From NCBI GenBank assembly GCA_014377155.1, contig JACMQD010000054.1, positions 1 through 13,272 of the forward strand: a stretch of DNA of 13,272 nucleotides, in the 5' to 3' direction. The translations under genes and the position numbers were made by a program. The DNA comes from Herminiimonas sp. (lineage in GTDB: Bacteria; Pseudomonadota; Gammaproteobacteria; Burkholderiales; Burkholderiaceae). The notes under the pieces are model-generated. The model was not told the origin of the DNA. It made no database searches and saw nothing but the letters and a program-made list of their open reading frames with translations. Each line of letters starts with the position of its first letter. Positions within the stretch are counted from its first letter, which is position 1. Positions 7,016 through 13,272 of the stretch are shown in pieces.

Positions 7016-7972
7016 ATGCGCATTAGCAGGGTATTTATCAAAGGCATCGTGATCATCGTGGCGCTGCAACTGCTGGTTTTCGTGGCCGTCGTGGCGCTGA
7101 CCTGGGCACCCGATCGTCCGGTCAGCGCCCTGGCTCCGCGCTGGGCAAAACTGCCATCGCGCTTTATCGATGTAAAAGGCTTGCGGGTGCATCTGCGCGA
7201 TCAGGGTCAGCGCGACGATCCGTCACCGATCGTTCTCATTCACGGCACATCGGACAGCCTGCACACATGGGAAGGCTGGGTTACCGCACTCAAGACGGAT
7301 CGGCGCGTCATCACCATGGACCTGCCGGGTTTCGGCCTGACCGGCCCGAACGCAAGCGGCAACTATGACGGTGATACCTATGTGCGTTTCGTAGTCGATC
7401 TGCTCGACGCGCTTGGCGTTCAACGCTGCGTATTGGGCGGCAATTCGCTCGGCGGCGACATTGCATGGCATGTTGCATTGGCAGCGCCACAGCGAGTCGA
7501 CCGCTTGATCCTGGTCGATGCCGGAGGTTATCCGGTACAGGCGCAATCGGTACCGATCGGTTTTCGGGTGGCGCGCATGCCCGGTCTGAACCGTCTGATG
7601 GAATACACGCTGCCGCGTACGTTGATCGCATCGAGCGTACGTAACGTCTATGGCGATCCTGAACGGGTGACACCAGAACTGGTCGATCGCTATGAAGAAC
7701 TGACTTTACGCGAAGGCAATCGGCGCGCGCTCGGGCAACGGTTCGCCCATGCCGCATTCGGTGCCGACGCCGCACGCATCAGCCAGATCCGCATACCGAC
7801 GCTGATCCTGTGGGGTGGCCGAGACAAACTCATCCCGGTTGAAAACGCTCGGCGCTTTCAGCAGGATATCGCCGGCAGCACACTACAGATTTTCGACGAA
7901 CTGGGCCATGTCCCACACGAAGAAAACGCGGTCGCTACGGTAAAAGCTGTTCAGGATTTCCTGCAGCGCTGA
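7016..7972 (+). CDS. Alpha/beta-fold hydrolase with N-terminal membrane anchor
   Basis: A 318-aa serine hydrolase of the alpha/beta family. A hydrophobic segment at about residues 10-30 (GIVIIVALQLLVFVAVVALTW) after a short positive N-terminus (RxxRxxxK) predicts a single membrane anchor with the catalytic domain outside the cytoplasm, or an uncleaved signal. The domain shows the oxyanion HG at 76-77, nucleophile Ser144 in GGNSLGGD, acid Asp270 in LWGGRDKLIP and base His298 in LGHVPHEE, so the triad is complete. The family includes esterases, C-C hydrolases, haloalkane dehalogenases and epoxide hydrolases; the substrate cannot be told. The start at 7016 follows GGAAG at good spacing; an upstream in-frame ATG at 6956 lies in AT-rich promoter-like DNA and would bury the anchor. 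It is divergent from the flavoprotein gene. The next gene is 87 bp downstream on the same strand, so cotranscription is possible. Confidence 0.88.
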   Translation: MRISRVFIKGIVIIVALQLLVFVAVVALTWAPDRPVSALAPRWAKLPSRFIDVKGLRVHLRDQGQRDDPSPIVLIHGTSDSLHTWEGWVTALKTDRRVITMDLPGFGLTGPNASGNYDGDTYVRFVVDLLDALGVQRCVLGGNSLGGDIAWHVALAAPQRVDRLILVDAGGYPVQAQSVPIGFRVARMPGLNRLMEYTLPRTLIASSVRNVYGDPERVTPELVDRYEELTLREGNRRALGQRFAHAAFGADAARISQIRIPTLILWGGRDKLIPVENARRFQQDIAGSTLQIFDELGHVPHEENAVATVKAVQDFLQR

Positions 7973-8059
7973 AGCCCTGGCTGCCGGCAATCCGCTTTCG
8001 CGCTATGCTCTTTCGGACCCATACATATGCCGGTTATGTTACCGCGTCAGGAAACCATC

Positions 8060-9061
8060 ATGAAACAACTCAGTGACATTGCGCTTTCGGTACTCGATCT
8101 TGCTCCGATCCTGGCAGGCAACACGGCGGCCGATGCTTTTCGTCGTACCCTCGACGTCGCCCAGCACGCGGAGCGCTGGGGTTTCAACCGCTATTGGCTG
8201 GCAGAGCACCACAACATGCCAGGCATCGCCAGCGCCGCCACCTCGGTGGTAATCGGCTATGTGGCGGCGGGCACCAAAACGATCCGGGTCGGTTCCGGCG
8301 GCATCATGCTATCGAACCATGCGCCGCTGGTGATTGCCGAACAATTCGGTACGCTGGCGTCGCTCTATCCCGGTCGCATCGATCTCGGACTCGGTCGCGC
8401 GCCGGGTTCCGACCAAGCAACTGCGCGTGCCTTGCGGCGTCATGTACAGATCGAAGGTTACGAGTTTCCCGAACAGCTGCAAGAGCTGCGCGCGTTCCTG
8501 CAACCTGCCAGTAACGCGCGGGTGCGGGCGATTCCGGGAGAAGGCCTCGACATTCCGATCTGGCTGCTGGGCTCGAGCGGTTTCAGTGCACAACTGGCAG
8601 CCCATCTCGGTTTGCCATTCGCCTTCGCCGGCCAGTTTTCGCCGGACTACATGCTTACGGCGCTGGACTTGTACCGCCAGAATTTCAAACCGTCGGCAGT
8701 GCTCGATGTCCCCTATGCGATGGTGGGAGTAAACATTTTTGCGGCCGATACCGAAGCGCGCGCACAGTATCTGGCCAGCTCGCAAAAACAGATGCACCTG
8801 AACCTGATTCGCAACCATCCCGGCCAAATGCCGCCGCCGATCGATAACATGGATGCGCTGTGGCTGCCGCACGAAAAAGCTTCGGTCGAAGCGACGTTAC
8901 GGGCCTCGGTCGTCGGCGACGCAGACCAGGTCAGGACACGTTTGCAGCATCTTCTCGATGTCACGCAAGCCGATGAATTCATCATCAACAGCGCCATGCA
9001 CGATCATGCGGAACGTCTCCGCTCGTTTGAAATCATCAGCCAGGTCTGGCATACCGGATGA
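8060..9061 (+). CDS. yhbW: LLM-class (luciferase-like) flavin-dependent oxidoreductase, YhbW type
   Basis: A 333-aa bacterial luciferase-like TIM-barrel flavoprotein, very close in reading to E. coli YhbW. Shared blocks are [10 protein letters not shown] (8-17), [27 protein letters not shown] (41-67), [24 protein letters not shown] (76-99), [16 protein letters not shown] (103-118), [26 protein letters not shown], and a closing [22 protein letters not shown]. Proteins of this class use reduced FMN or F420 to oxidise small organics; YhbW itself has no proven substrate. The start at 8060 is chosen because AGGA precedes it and it aligns with the E. coli N-terminus; an in-frame ATG at 8027 would add eleven residues unlike the family. 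It is cytosolic, with no signal peptide. It lies between a hydrolase and a cupin gene, but the gaps of 87 and 106 bp leave operon structure open. Confidence 0.92.
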   Translation: MKQLSDIALSVLDLAPILAGNTAADAFRRTLDVAQHAERWGFNRYWLAEHHNMPGIASAATSVVIGYVAAGTKTIRVGSGGIMLSNHAPLVIAEQFGTLASLYPGRIDLGLGRAPGSDQATARALRRHVQIEGYEFPEQLQELRAFLQPASNARVRAIPGEGLDIPIWLLGSSGFSAQLAAHLGLPFAFAGQFSPDYMLTALDLYRQNFKPSAVLDVPYAMVGVNIFAADTEARAQYLASSQKQMHLNLIRNHPGQMPPPIDNMDALWLPHEKASVEATLRASVVGDADQVRTRLQHLLDVTQADEFIINSAMHDHAERLRSFEIISQVWHTG

Positions 9062-9167
9062 CCGAATGCGTCATCTGTGAAATGTCGCATCGATCAACGG
9101 CGAACGGTATATATTCTGGACAGGCCAGGCAGTCGCCTCGCTGCAATCGCCACGCAAGAGGACATCG

Positions 9168-9569
9168 ATGAATCGTAACCGAAAATTTGCAACCTTGATT
9201 TTTTGCCTGGCAGGACTAGCGGCTTCGTCACCGGTGCTGGCACAAGCTAGCGGCGTGCGACGCGCAGTCGTCGAAAAAGCCGACGTATCGGTCCCCAATC
9301 GTGAAGCGGTCGTGGCACGTGTTGAAGTGGATCAGGGCATGCTGGCAGGACGCCACACGCACCCTGGCGATGAAATCGCTTATGTGCTCGAAGGCGAAGC
9401 CGAGCTGATCGTCGACGGCGAGCCAGTGCGCAATTTAAAGGCAGGCGACGCCTACATTGTTGCTGCTGGCAAGGTGCATGATGCGCGCAATACCGGCACG
9501 GTCGTGCTCAAGCTGGTCGGCGTGTACGTGGTTGAAAAAGGCAAGCCGATGGCGTCGCCTGCCAAGTAG
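9168..9569 (+). CDS. Exported small cupin-domain protein
   Basis: A 133-aa protein with a classic signal peptide: MNRNRK, a hydrophobic core FATLIFCLAGLAASSPV, and a likely cut after VLA (residues 23-25), leaving a periplasmic single cupin domain of about 108 aa. Motif 1 shows GRHTHPGDEIAYVLEGEAEL with metal ligands H63, H65 and E69. Motif 2 shows G93 D A Y ... G101-x2-H104-x3-N108, so all four ligands are present; the usual Pro of motif 2 is Ala. It therefore probably binds a divalent metal. Small periplasmic cupins of this type are common next to oxidoreductases, but their substrates are mostly unknown. A GAGG six bases before the ATG supports the start. The next gene starts 20 bp later on the same strand and may be cotranscribed. 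Confidence 0.88.
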   Translation: MNRNRKFATLIFCLAGLAASSPVLAQASGVRRAVVEKADVSVPNREAVVARVEVDQGMLAGRHTHPGDEIAYVLEGEAELIVDGEPVRNLKAGDAYIVAAGKVHDARNTGTVVLKLVGVYVVEKGKPMASPAK

Positions 9570-9589
9570 GCTGAGGTACGCGGCGGCCC

Positions 9590-10054
9590 ATGATTTTCCA
9601 TGTTTTGGTGCGTCATCATCCCTTTTCGCTCATGATCCTGTGCTGTTATTACCTTGATGAACCGCTGACCGATGACGAGCTGCAGTTCGTATTGCAGACG
9701 CTGGTGGGACCGTGGGCGCGATTCAAGACCGGGGCCAATTCGCTGCGGCAAATACGTGTGCCGGCAGTGTTGCCGATACCTGGCCCGGATGGATGCTACA
9801 AGACTAGCCGCGAGCAGCGTGCAGAAATCGTGCGCGGCAATTTGCGACATGCGAACATCGCGGCAGACGCCGGACGTCAGGTGGTATGGGTGATGCCGAA
9901 AAATGTCGAATGGGACGCGATATTCCAGTTCGCCTTGCGTGAAGAAACCGGCTTCGGCCCCTTCGTCGTGCAGCGCTGGTTCATGGAAAATTCGAGACCG
10001 GTGCGACGCGACATACGGATCGTCGATACGAATCTGCTGTTGCAAAACCTCTGA
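9590..10054 (+). CDS. Hypothetical protein, unrecognised
   Basis: I do not recognise this 154-aa protein. From about residue 20 the frame has codon use like the neighbouring genes and ordinary soluble composition: acidic helical DEPLTDDELQFVLQTLVGPWARF, a Pro-rich turn VPAVLPIPGPDG, and a C-terminal half rich in Arg, Trp and Phe (VVWVMPKNVEWD, GFGPFVVQRWFME). There is no signal peptide; the first 20 residues are hydrophobic, His- and Cys-rich and less like coding sequence, so the true start could be the Met at 9632. Neither ATG has a good ribosome-binding site; GAGG lies 12 bases before 9590. It follows the cupin by 20 bp and converges on the small gene at 10106. The opposite strand is also open over much of this span, which weakens the call. 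Confidence 0.55.
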   Translation: MIFHVLVRHHPFSLMILCCYYLDEPLTDDELQFVLQTLVGPWARFKTGANSLRQIRVPAVLPIPGPDGCYKTSREQRAEIVRGNLRHANIAADAGRQVVWVMPKNVEWDAIFQFALREETGFGPFVVQRWFMENSRPVRRDIRIVDTNLLLQNL

Positions 10055-10063
10055 TCCGTCGTC

Positions 10064-10094
10064 GCCGGTCCGGGTGTCGCCGCTCGCGACCGGC
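10064..10094. terminator. GC-rich hairpin between convergent genes, possible weak bidirectional terminator
   Basis: Perfect 7-bp arms GCCGGTC (10064-10070) and GACCGGC (10088-10094) enclose a 17-nt GC-rich loop, within the 51-bp gap between the 154-aa gene and the small minus-strand gene. There is no T-run immediately after either arm, so it is not a standard intrinsic terminator. It may slow polymerase or assist Rho. Confidence 0.3.
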
Positions 10095-10105
10095 CATGCG
10101 GAGCG

Positions 10106-10234
10106 TTACTGTTTTTCGAACCAGTTACTGCTGGCGGTCTTGAGTTCTTTGGCTTCTTCCACCATGCGACGGTGCGCAATACGTTTGCGCATGATCTGCG
10201 CATGTTGTTCTGCGGTCATTGGCGGCAAAGTCAT
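10106..10234 (-). CDS. Small basic protein of about 42 aa, unrecognised
   Basis: A short frame reading MTLPPMTAEQHAQIMRKRIAHRRMVEEAKELK and ending NWFEKQ. The middle is a charged, probably helical stretch rich in Arg, Lys, His and Glu with no membrane segment. The frame continues upstream to an ATG at 10336 (76 aa), but that extension uses AT-ending and rare codons (CTA, ATA, AAA) unlike local genes, has no ribosome-binding site, and overlaps a promoter-like pair at 10259-10288. The ATG at 10234 has AAAGGA four bases upstream, so the short form is preferred. No family is recognised; it could be a small regulatory or nucleic-acid-associated protein, but that is a guess from charge alone. Confidence 0.45.
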   Translation of the reverse strand: MTLPPMTAEQHAQIMRKRIAHRRMVEEAKELKTASSNWFEKQ

Positions 10235-10258
10235 CAAATCCTTTAGCTGCGCAACATT

Positions 10259-10288
10259 CGTATAGTTGTTTTTAATGAGACGGCTCAA
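10259..10288 (-). promoter_or_regulatory. Candidate promoter of the 42-aa protein gene
   Basis: Minus strand TTGAGC (10288-10283), 18 bp, TATACG (10264-10259); each box matches at four of six positions. It would start transcription near 10252 and leave a leader of about 18 nt holding the AAAGGA site. Its position inside the longer open frame argues for the short start at 10234. Confidence 0.3.
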
Positions 10289-10336
10289 GTTAAATGACTC
10301 CGTTATCGATAGCAAACCAGCTTGGTGTTTCACCAT

Positions 10337-10504
10337 TTGATATGACGCGGTCCGATTCGGGCCGGATCACTCAAACACGTCGTACTGCATGTGACAACCC
10401 ATCATACCCTTTTATTTTGCTCCGATAGCAAGTCGTCATCATGACCAACCTTAAACAAAGGAAATATTTTAAAAGTTACTTCAATGTCACAAAATGCGTG
10501 CCCA
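10337..10504. other. AT-rich non-coding stretch
   Basis: No supported gene. A 29-codon frame starts at 10441 (+) and runs into the terminator stem at 10530, but it has no ribosome-binding site. The base composition is clearly AT-richer than the flanking genes around 10410-10500. I see no repeat family, tRNA or riboswitch fold. Confidence 0.4.
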
Positions 10505-10542
10505 AAGACAACAAAACCTCCTTCGGCTAAACCGCAAGGAGG
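10505..10542 (-). terminator. Intrinsic terminator of the 105-aa membrane protein gene
   Basis: On the minus strand CCTCCTT (10542-10536) pairs with AAGGAGG (10523-10517); the stem continues through CGG/CCG with one bulged base to a loop of about five nt. It is followed by TTTTGTTGTCTTTG. This is a textbook rho-independent terminator, 30 bp after the stop of the gene at 10573-10890, and supports that gene being real. Confidence 0.85.
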
Positions 10543-10572
10543 CCTGATAAGCCAGTACGGAATAACGAATCG

Positions 10573-10890
10573 TCAGCCGCGCCCTGCGAGCACCCGCATT
10601 TCGGCAGCCAGACCGGGCTGTGAGCAATCCAGGTCGCGTGCCATCCGAGTAAGCAGCACGACGCCGCGCAGAGTGCGACGTGCGCCGCGCTCTTCAAGCG
10701 ACAGGCGTGGCTGCAGCACCAGTAATGCCGCACGCAGCAAGCCGACCAGCAGCGGCTTGAACACTACCGACAACGCCAGAAACAGACCCAGGCCGAGCAA
10801 CGTCGGCAGCAGGGCAGAAACGTCGCCTGCTACGGTGTGTACCAAGGGCATAGCCAGCTGGAAGGGAAAAGCGGTAGAAAGAAAAGACAT
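10573..10890 (-). CDS. Small membrane protein of 105 aa, unrecognised
   Basis: I cannot name a family. The N-terminal half is strongly hydrophobic, with one long or two short membrane segments from about residue 28 to 58 (LPTLLGLGLFLALSVVFKPLLVGLLRAALLVL). It is followed by a basic cytosolic-looking tail (QPRLSLEERGARRTLRGVVLLTRMARDLD) and a short Ala-rich end. GAGG lies eight bases before the ATG, and a textbook terminator follows the stop, so the transcription unit is well defined and monocistronic. It is divergent from a LysR-type regulator 145 bp away, the usual arrangement for a regulator and its target, so LysR control is plausible but not shown. A TATACT -10-like box lies at 10935-10930 on the minus strand with no clear -35 partner. 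Confidence 0.75.
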   Translation of the reverse strand: MSFLSTAFPFQLAMPLVHTVAGDVSALLPTLLGLGLFLALSVVFKPLLVGLLRAALLVLQPRLSLEERGARRTLRGVVLLTRMARDLDCSQPGLAAEMRVLAGRG

Positions 10891-10950
10891 GGCACGAACC
10901 TCATGGATAATATTGTTATGTTGCAGTGCAGTATAGGGAGGATTCCGTTA

Positions 10951-11002
10951 TTGAGGAAATTCTGCGTCGCCATATGAGTTATGAAAATTTGTAATACCAT
11001 AA
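10951..11002 (+). promoter_or_regulatory. LysR-gene promoter candidate with overlapping inverted repeat
   Basis: TTGAGG (10951-10956), 16 bp, TATGAG (10973-10978) forms a weak sigma-70 promoter with a start near 10985. Directly over that start lies TTATG-N14-CATAA (10979-11002), which also contains TAT-N11-ATA (10980-10996), the T-N11-A layout of LysR-type binding sites. Such a site over the start point would fit autorepression and control of the divergent membrane-protein gene. Short AT-rich dyads are common by chance. Confidence 0.3.
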
Positions 11003-11035
11003 GTGCCTGTCTCCTCTCTTTAATGCCAAGACGCA

Positions 11036-11992
11036 ATGAGTTTTCTTACCCTCGATTTGAACCTGTTACGGGTTTTCGATGCCGTGATGACCGAGCAAAA
11101 TCTGACCCGTGCTGCCGGTCGGCTCGCCACCACACAGCCAGCCGTGTCAAATGCGCTCAAGCGTTTGCGTGACACGCTTGGGGATGAATTACTGATCCGC
11201 ACCGCACACGGCGTCAAACCCACGCCCCGGGCGGAAGCCTTGTGGCCGGTGGTGCGCCGCACTTTGGCAGAACTCGAAGAAGCCGTGGCGCCGGCAGCCA
11301 ATTTCGATGTGTCCAAGGCTCAGGCTACCTTCAGGATGGCGATGGCCGACGCCACTGCGGTGCTCTGGTTACCGGCGCTGGTGCGTTCGATCGAAAGCGA
11401 CGCGCCGGGAGTCAACGTGCGCATGGTGCCGCTGACAACCCGCGAACCACGGCCGATGCTGCTGCGAGGGGACATCGACCTAGCAATCGGATTTTTCCCG
11501 GGTGTGGTGGCACAACTGGCAAGCGAGCCGTACACACCGATTCGCCATGAACGTCTGTATTCGGGTCAGTATGTGTGCGTGATGCGCAAAAATCATCCAC
11601 TGGCAGACCAGGAACTGACACTCGACGCGTATTGCGCTGCCAACCATTTACTGGTGAGTTTTTCAGGACGGGCGCATGGCTTGACTGATGAAGCGCTGGC
11701 GCAGATCAACCGCGAGCGGCGTATCTTGCTGACGGTCAACCAGTTCTATACGGCTGGACGGGTAGTCGCCAATTCTGACCTGATCACGGTATTGCCACGC
11801 CACCTGATTGCATCGACCGGCATGACCGCGTCGCTGATTTCGAAAGAGTTGCCGTTTGCGCTACCCGATGTTCATATCGACATGCTGTGGCATGAGCGGG
11901 ATGCGCGCAGCCCTTCGCACGCGTGGTTACGCGCGCATGTGACGACGATGATGACGGAAGACAGCTTCAGCCGACTGAAGTCACAACGCTAG
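11036..11992 (+). CDS. LysR-family transcriptional regulator
   Basis: A 318-aa DNA-binding regulator. The winged helix-turn-helix spans about residues 8-66 (LNLLRVFDAVMTEQNLTRAAGRLATTQPAVSNALKRLRDTLGDELLIRT), including the conserved A-x2-L...Q-x2-V-S recognition helix. The effector-binding domain follows from about residue 93 (QATFRMAMADATAVLWLPALV; GDIDLAIGFFPG; RHERLYSGQYVCVMRKNHPLA; DLITVLPRHL). The effector half resembles the nitroaromatic/NodD-NahR-like subgroup, often tied to aromatic compounds, but the ligand is unknown here. Only a weak AAGA precedes the ATG. It is divergent from the 105-aa membrane protein, its most likely target together with itself. It converges on the Lrp gene with only 6 bp between stop codons and no visible terminator. 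Confidence 0.93.
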   Translation: MSFLTLDLNLLRVFDAVMTEQNLTRAAGRLATTQPAVSNALKRLRDTLGDELLIRTAHGVKPTPRAEALWPVVRRTLAELEEAVAPAANFDVSKAQATFRMAMADATAVLWLPALVRSIESDAPGVNVRMVPLTTREPRPMLLRGDIDLAIGFFPGVVAQLASEPYTPIRHERLYSGQYVCVMRKNHPLADQELTLDAYCAANHLLVSFSGRAHGLTDEALAQINRERRILLTVNQFYTAGRVVANSDLITVLPRHLIASTGMTASLISKELPFALPDVHIDMLWHERDARSPSHAWLRAHVTTMMTEDSFSRLKSQR

Positions 11993-11998
11993 CACGCA

Positions 11999-12457
11999 TT
12001 AGCGAATAGGCAAGCGCGTCGTATTCTTGACTTCTTCCATGACGGCATAGGTGTGCGTCTCACGCACCCCCTTGAGTTGCAACAACGATTTACCGAGAAA
12101 TTCACGGTAAGCGTTCATGTCCCTGACCCGTGCTTTGACCAGATAATCAAAACCGCCAGCGACCATGTGGCATTCGAGCACTTCGGGAATAACTTGCACG
12201 CTGCGCTTGAAGGCCTCAAAGACTTCCGGCGTGGTGCGATCGAGCACCACTTCGATAAACACCAGCAGCGAAACGTCGAGCAATTGCGGATTGAGCTGCG
12301 CGGTATAACCGAGGATGTAATTGGCTTCCTGCAGTTTGCGCACACGCTCAAGGCAGGCCGCCGGCGACAGGTTCACACGAGTCGCCAGTTCGACGTTGCT
12401 GATGCGGCCGTCGTTTTGCAGTTCGGCGAGAATTTTTTTGCTGATCTTGTCGAGCAT
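11999..12457 (-). CDS. Lrp/AsnC-family regulator divergent from putA (PutR-like)
   Basis: A 152-aa feast/famine regulator. The N-terminal helix-turn-helix covers about residues 3-46 (LDKISKKILAELQNDGRISNVELATRVNLSPAACLERVRKLQEANYI) and the RAM effector/oligomerisation domain about 64-140 (LLVFIEVVLD; VLECHMVAGGFDYLVKARVRDM; GVRETHTYAVMEEVK). These proteins form octamers and respond to amino acids. Its position head-to-head with putA matches the PutR arrangement known from alphaproteobacteria, where a proline-responsive Lrp-type protein activates putA. The shared 168-bp region carries three AAATTTT elements that could be its sites. AGGG nine bases before the ATG supports the start. It is the likely local regulator of proline breakdown; a role in branched-chain amino acid control cannot be excluded. 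Confidence 0.92.
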   Translation of the reverse strand: MLDKISKKILAELQNDGRISNVELATRVNLSPAACLERVRKLQEANYILGYTAQLNPQLLDVSLLVFIEVVLDRTTPEVFEAFKRSVQVIPEVLECHMVAGGFDYLVKARVRDMNAYREFLGKSLLQLKGVRETHTYAVMEEVKNTTRLPIR

Positions 12458-12470
12458 GCGGGTTGACCCT

Positions 12471-12516
12471 GAAAAATTTTATTCGGTTAAATTTTCTCAC
12501 CAAATAGAAAATTTTG
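12471..12516. promoter_or_regulatory. Three AAATTTT elements, candidate Lrp/PutR operator
   Basis: Three near-identical A-tract/T-tract palindromes lie at 12471-12480, 12489-12496 and 12507-12516, centred at about 12476, 12491 and 12511 (spacing 15 and 20 bp). Two carry a G before the A-run, and the set overlaps the promoter candidates of both divergent genes. AT-rich, repeated, intrinsically bent sites are typical of Lrp-family binding. Function is inferred from position and pattern only. Confidence 0.45.
12476..12503 (-). promoter_or_regulatory. Candidate promoter of the Lrp-family gene
   Basis: Minus strand TTGGTG (12503-12498), 16 bp, TAAAAT (12481-12476); the -10 box matches at five of six positions and the -35 at three. 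It lies inside the AAATTTT array, so the regulator could control its own transcription. Confidence 0.3.
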
Positions 12517-12543
12517 ATAGTCACGGTTATTACCAGAATTAAT
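12514..12543 (+). promoter_or_regulatory. Candidate promoter of putA
   Basis: TTGATA (12514-12519), 18 bp, ATTAAT (12538-12543), with five and four of six matches. The predicted start near 12550 leaves a leader of about 75 nt. The -35 box abuts the third AAATTTT element, where an activator could contact polymerase. Confidence 0.3.
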
Positions 12544-12625
12544 CCTCAGTATTCGCTTCTACAATCGAAGCCTTGGCTTGCGGCGTGGATTCGACGCCGA
12601 CGCCCCCTTCATTGTAGAGAAATTT

Positions 12626-13272
12626 ATGCCCAACAGTCTTACCGAAGTACGCGCCGCGCTGCCATTTTCCGCTTTCCATGATGAAGTCCTACATGATCAG
12701 TCAGCGTTGCGCAAAGCGGTCACCGCCGCGTATCGGATCGACGAAACCGTCGCTGTTTTGCAGCTGCTCGAGCAGGTGCGCAGCACACCGGCAACCGACC
12801 AGGCAATCCGTGAGCTGGCGCATCGCCTGGTAGGCGCAGTACGCCAGAAGCGCACGCGCGCATCGGGCGTCGACGCGCTGATGCATGAATTTTCGCTGTC
12901 GTCGGAAGAAGGCGTGGCACTCATGTGTCTGGCAGAGGCCTTGTTACGTATTCCTGATCACCAGACCGCCGATCGCCTCATCGCCGACAAGATCAGCAAG
13001 GGTGACTGGCGTCGGCACCTGGGCGAATCGCCCTCGCTGTTTGTCAATGCCGCCACCTGGGGCTTGCTAATCACCGGCAAACTGGTCGGCACCGGCAGCG
13101 AAACCGGCCTCGGATCGGCGCTGACAAAATTGATCGCCAAGGGTGGCGAGCCACTGATCCGCAAGGGCGTCGACCTTGCCATGCGCATGCTGGGCAACCA
13201 ATTTGTCACCGGCCAGACGATCGAAGAAGCGATCGTCAACAGCCGCCACAATGAAAGCCGCGGCTATCGCTA
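12626..13272 (+). CDS. putA: Bifunctional proline dehydrogenase / L-glutamate-gamma-semialdehyde dehydrogenase PutA, N-terminal part; 3' end outside window
   Basis: PutA oxidises proline to glutamate in two steps, using FAD and then NAD+, at the inner face of the membrane. The first 215 codons are visible. Family blocks are EFSLSSEEGVALMCLAEALLRIPD (about 88-111), DKISKGDWRRHLGESPSLFVNAATWGLLITGKL (121-153), GEPLIRKGVDLAMRMLGNQFVTGQTIEEAI (174-203) and NSRHNESRGYR at the cut edge. These belong to the arm/alpha region just before the proline dehydrogenase barrel. In E. coli an N-terminal ribbon-helix-helix of about 50 residues precedes this part; here the ATG at 12626 leads straight into the dimerisation-arm-like helices, so the DNA-binding domain is absent and the protein should not repress its own gene. 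The start has only a weak GAGA ribosome-binding site. It is divergent from the Lrp-type gene. Confidence 0.95.
   Translation, partial: MPNSLTEVRAALPFSAFHDEVLHDQSALRKAVTAAYRIDETVAVLQLLEQVRSTPATDQAIRELAHRLVGAVRQKRTRASGVDALMHEFSLSSEEGVALMCLAEALLRIPDHQTADRLIADKISKGDWRRHLGESPSLFVNAATWGLLITGKLVGTGSETGLGSALTKLIAKGGEPLIRKGVDLAMRMLGNQFVTGQTIEEAIVNSRHNESRGYR

Noticed and set aside
9066..9090. ATGCG...CGCAT inverted repeat after the LLM gene
   Set aside because: Five-base arms with a 15-nt loop and no T-run; too weak to call a terminator or operator.
9452..10045. 197-codon open frame on the minus strand
   Set aside because: Overlaps the real cupin gene and the 154-aa frame; no ribosome-binding site and a shadow-like composition.
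10441..10530. 29-codon + strand frame, possible leader peptide
   Set aside because: No ribosome-binding site, ends inside the stem of a minus-strand terminator, and no + strand gene follows that it could control.
10484..10936. 150-codon open frame on the + strand
   Set aside because: Runs through the intrinsic terminator and antisense to the membrane protein; Ser/Arg/Pro-rich shadow translation.

Overview
The window carries housekeeping and stress-related genes of a betaproteobacterium, most likely Burkholderiales near Oxalobacteraceae (Herminiimonas/Collimonas/Janthinobacterium type). This rests on moderately high GC, a GTP-dependent PEP carboxykinase with the beta-type C-terminus, strong remembered similarity of several proteins to E. 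coli AlaC, YcaO and YhbW, and a short PutA paired with an Lrp-type regulator. Identifications come from remembered family sequences and motifs; no search was run.

Layout. 1-1000 is the C-terminal part of pckG (+), followed by a terminator-like hairpin and a gene-free stretch of about 430 bp that holds a 22-bp palindrome. 1435-2541 is a single-domain catalase-like haem protein (+). It converges on alaC (2578-3792, -), which lies downstream of a UspA-type stress gene (3922-4359, -). The usp gene diverges from ycaO (4552-6282, +). ycaO ends at a strong hairpin that abuts the stop of a convergent pyridoxamine-phosphate-oxidase-like flavoprotein gene (6341-6841, -). Next come three + strand genes: a membrane-anchored alpha/beta hydrolase (7016-7972), a YhbW-like LLM flavin oxidoreductase (8060-9061) and an exported small cupin (9168-9569). 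An unrecognised 154-aa protein (9590-10054, +) follows. 10106-10336 holds a probable small protein (-). A 105-aa membrane protein (10573-10890, -) with a textbook intrinsic terminator diverges from a LysR-type regulator (11036-11992, +). The last module is an Lrp/AsnC regulator (11999-12457, -) divergent from putA (12626 to the window end, +), with three AAATTTT elements between them.

How the genes relate. There is no large operon; most genes are single units with their own promoters, arranged as divergent or convergent pairs. The clearest functional module is Lrp-putA: the visible PutA starts without the N-terminal ribbon-helix-helix domain of E. coli PutA, so a separate Lrp-family protein probably supplies proline-responsive control. 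ycaO is the housekeeping E. coli type, not a RiPP azoline synthetase with a cluster. I found no mobile element, CRISPR array, tRNA or rRNA, and no convincing undescribed multi-gene system. The best second looks are the altered metal-ligand motif at the extreme left edge of pckG, the 22-bp palindrome after pckG, the putA control region, and the unrecognised small genes at 9.6-10.9 kb.
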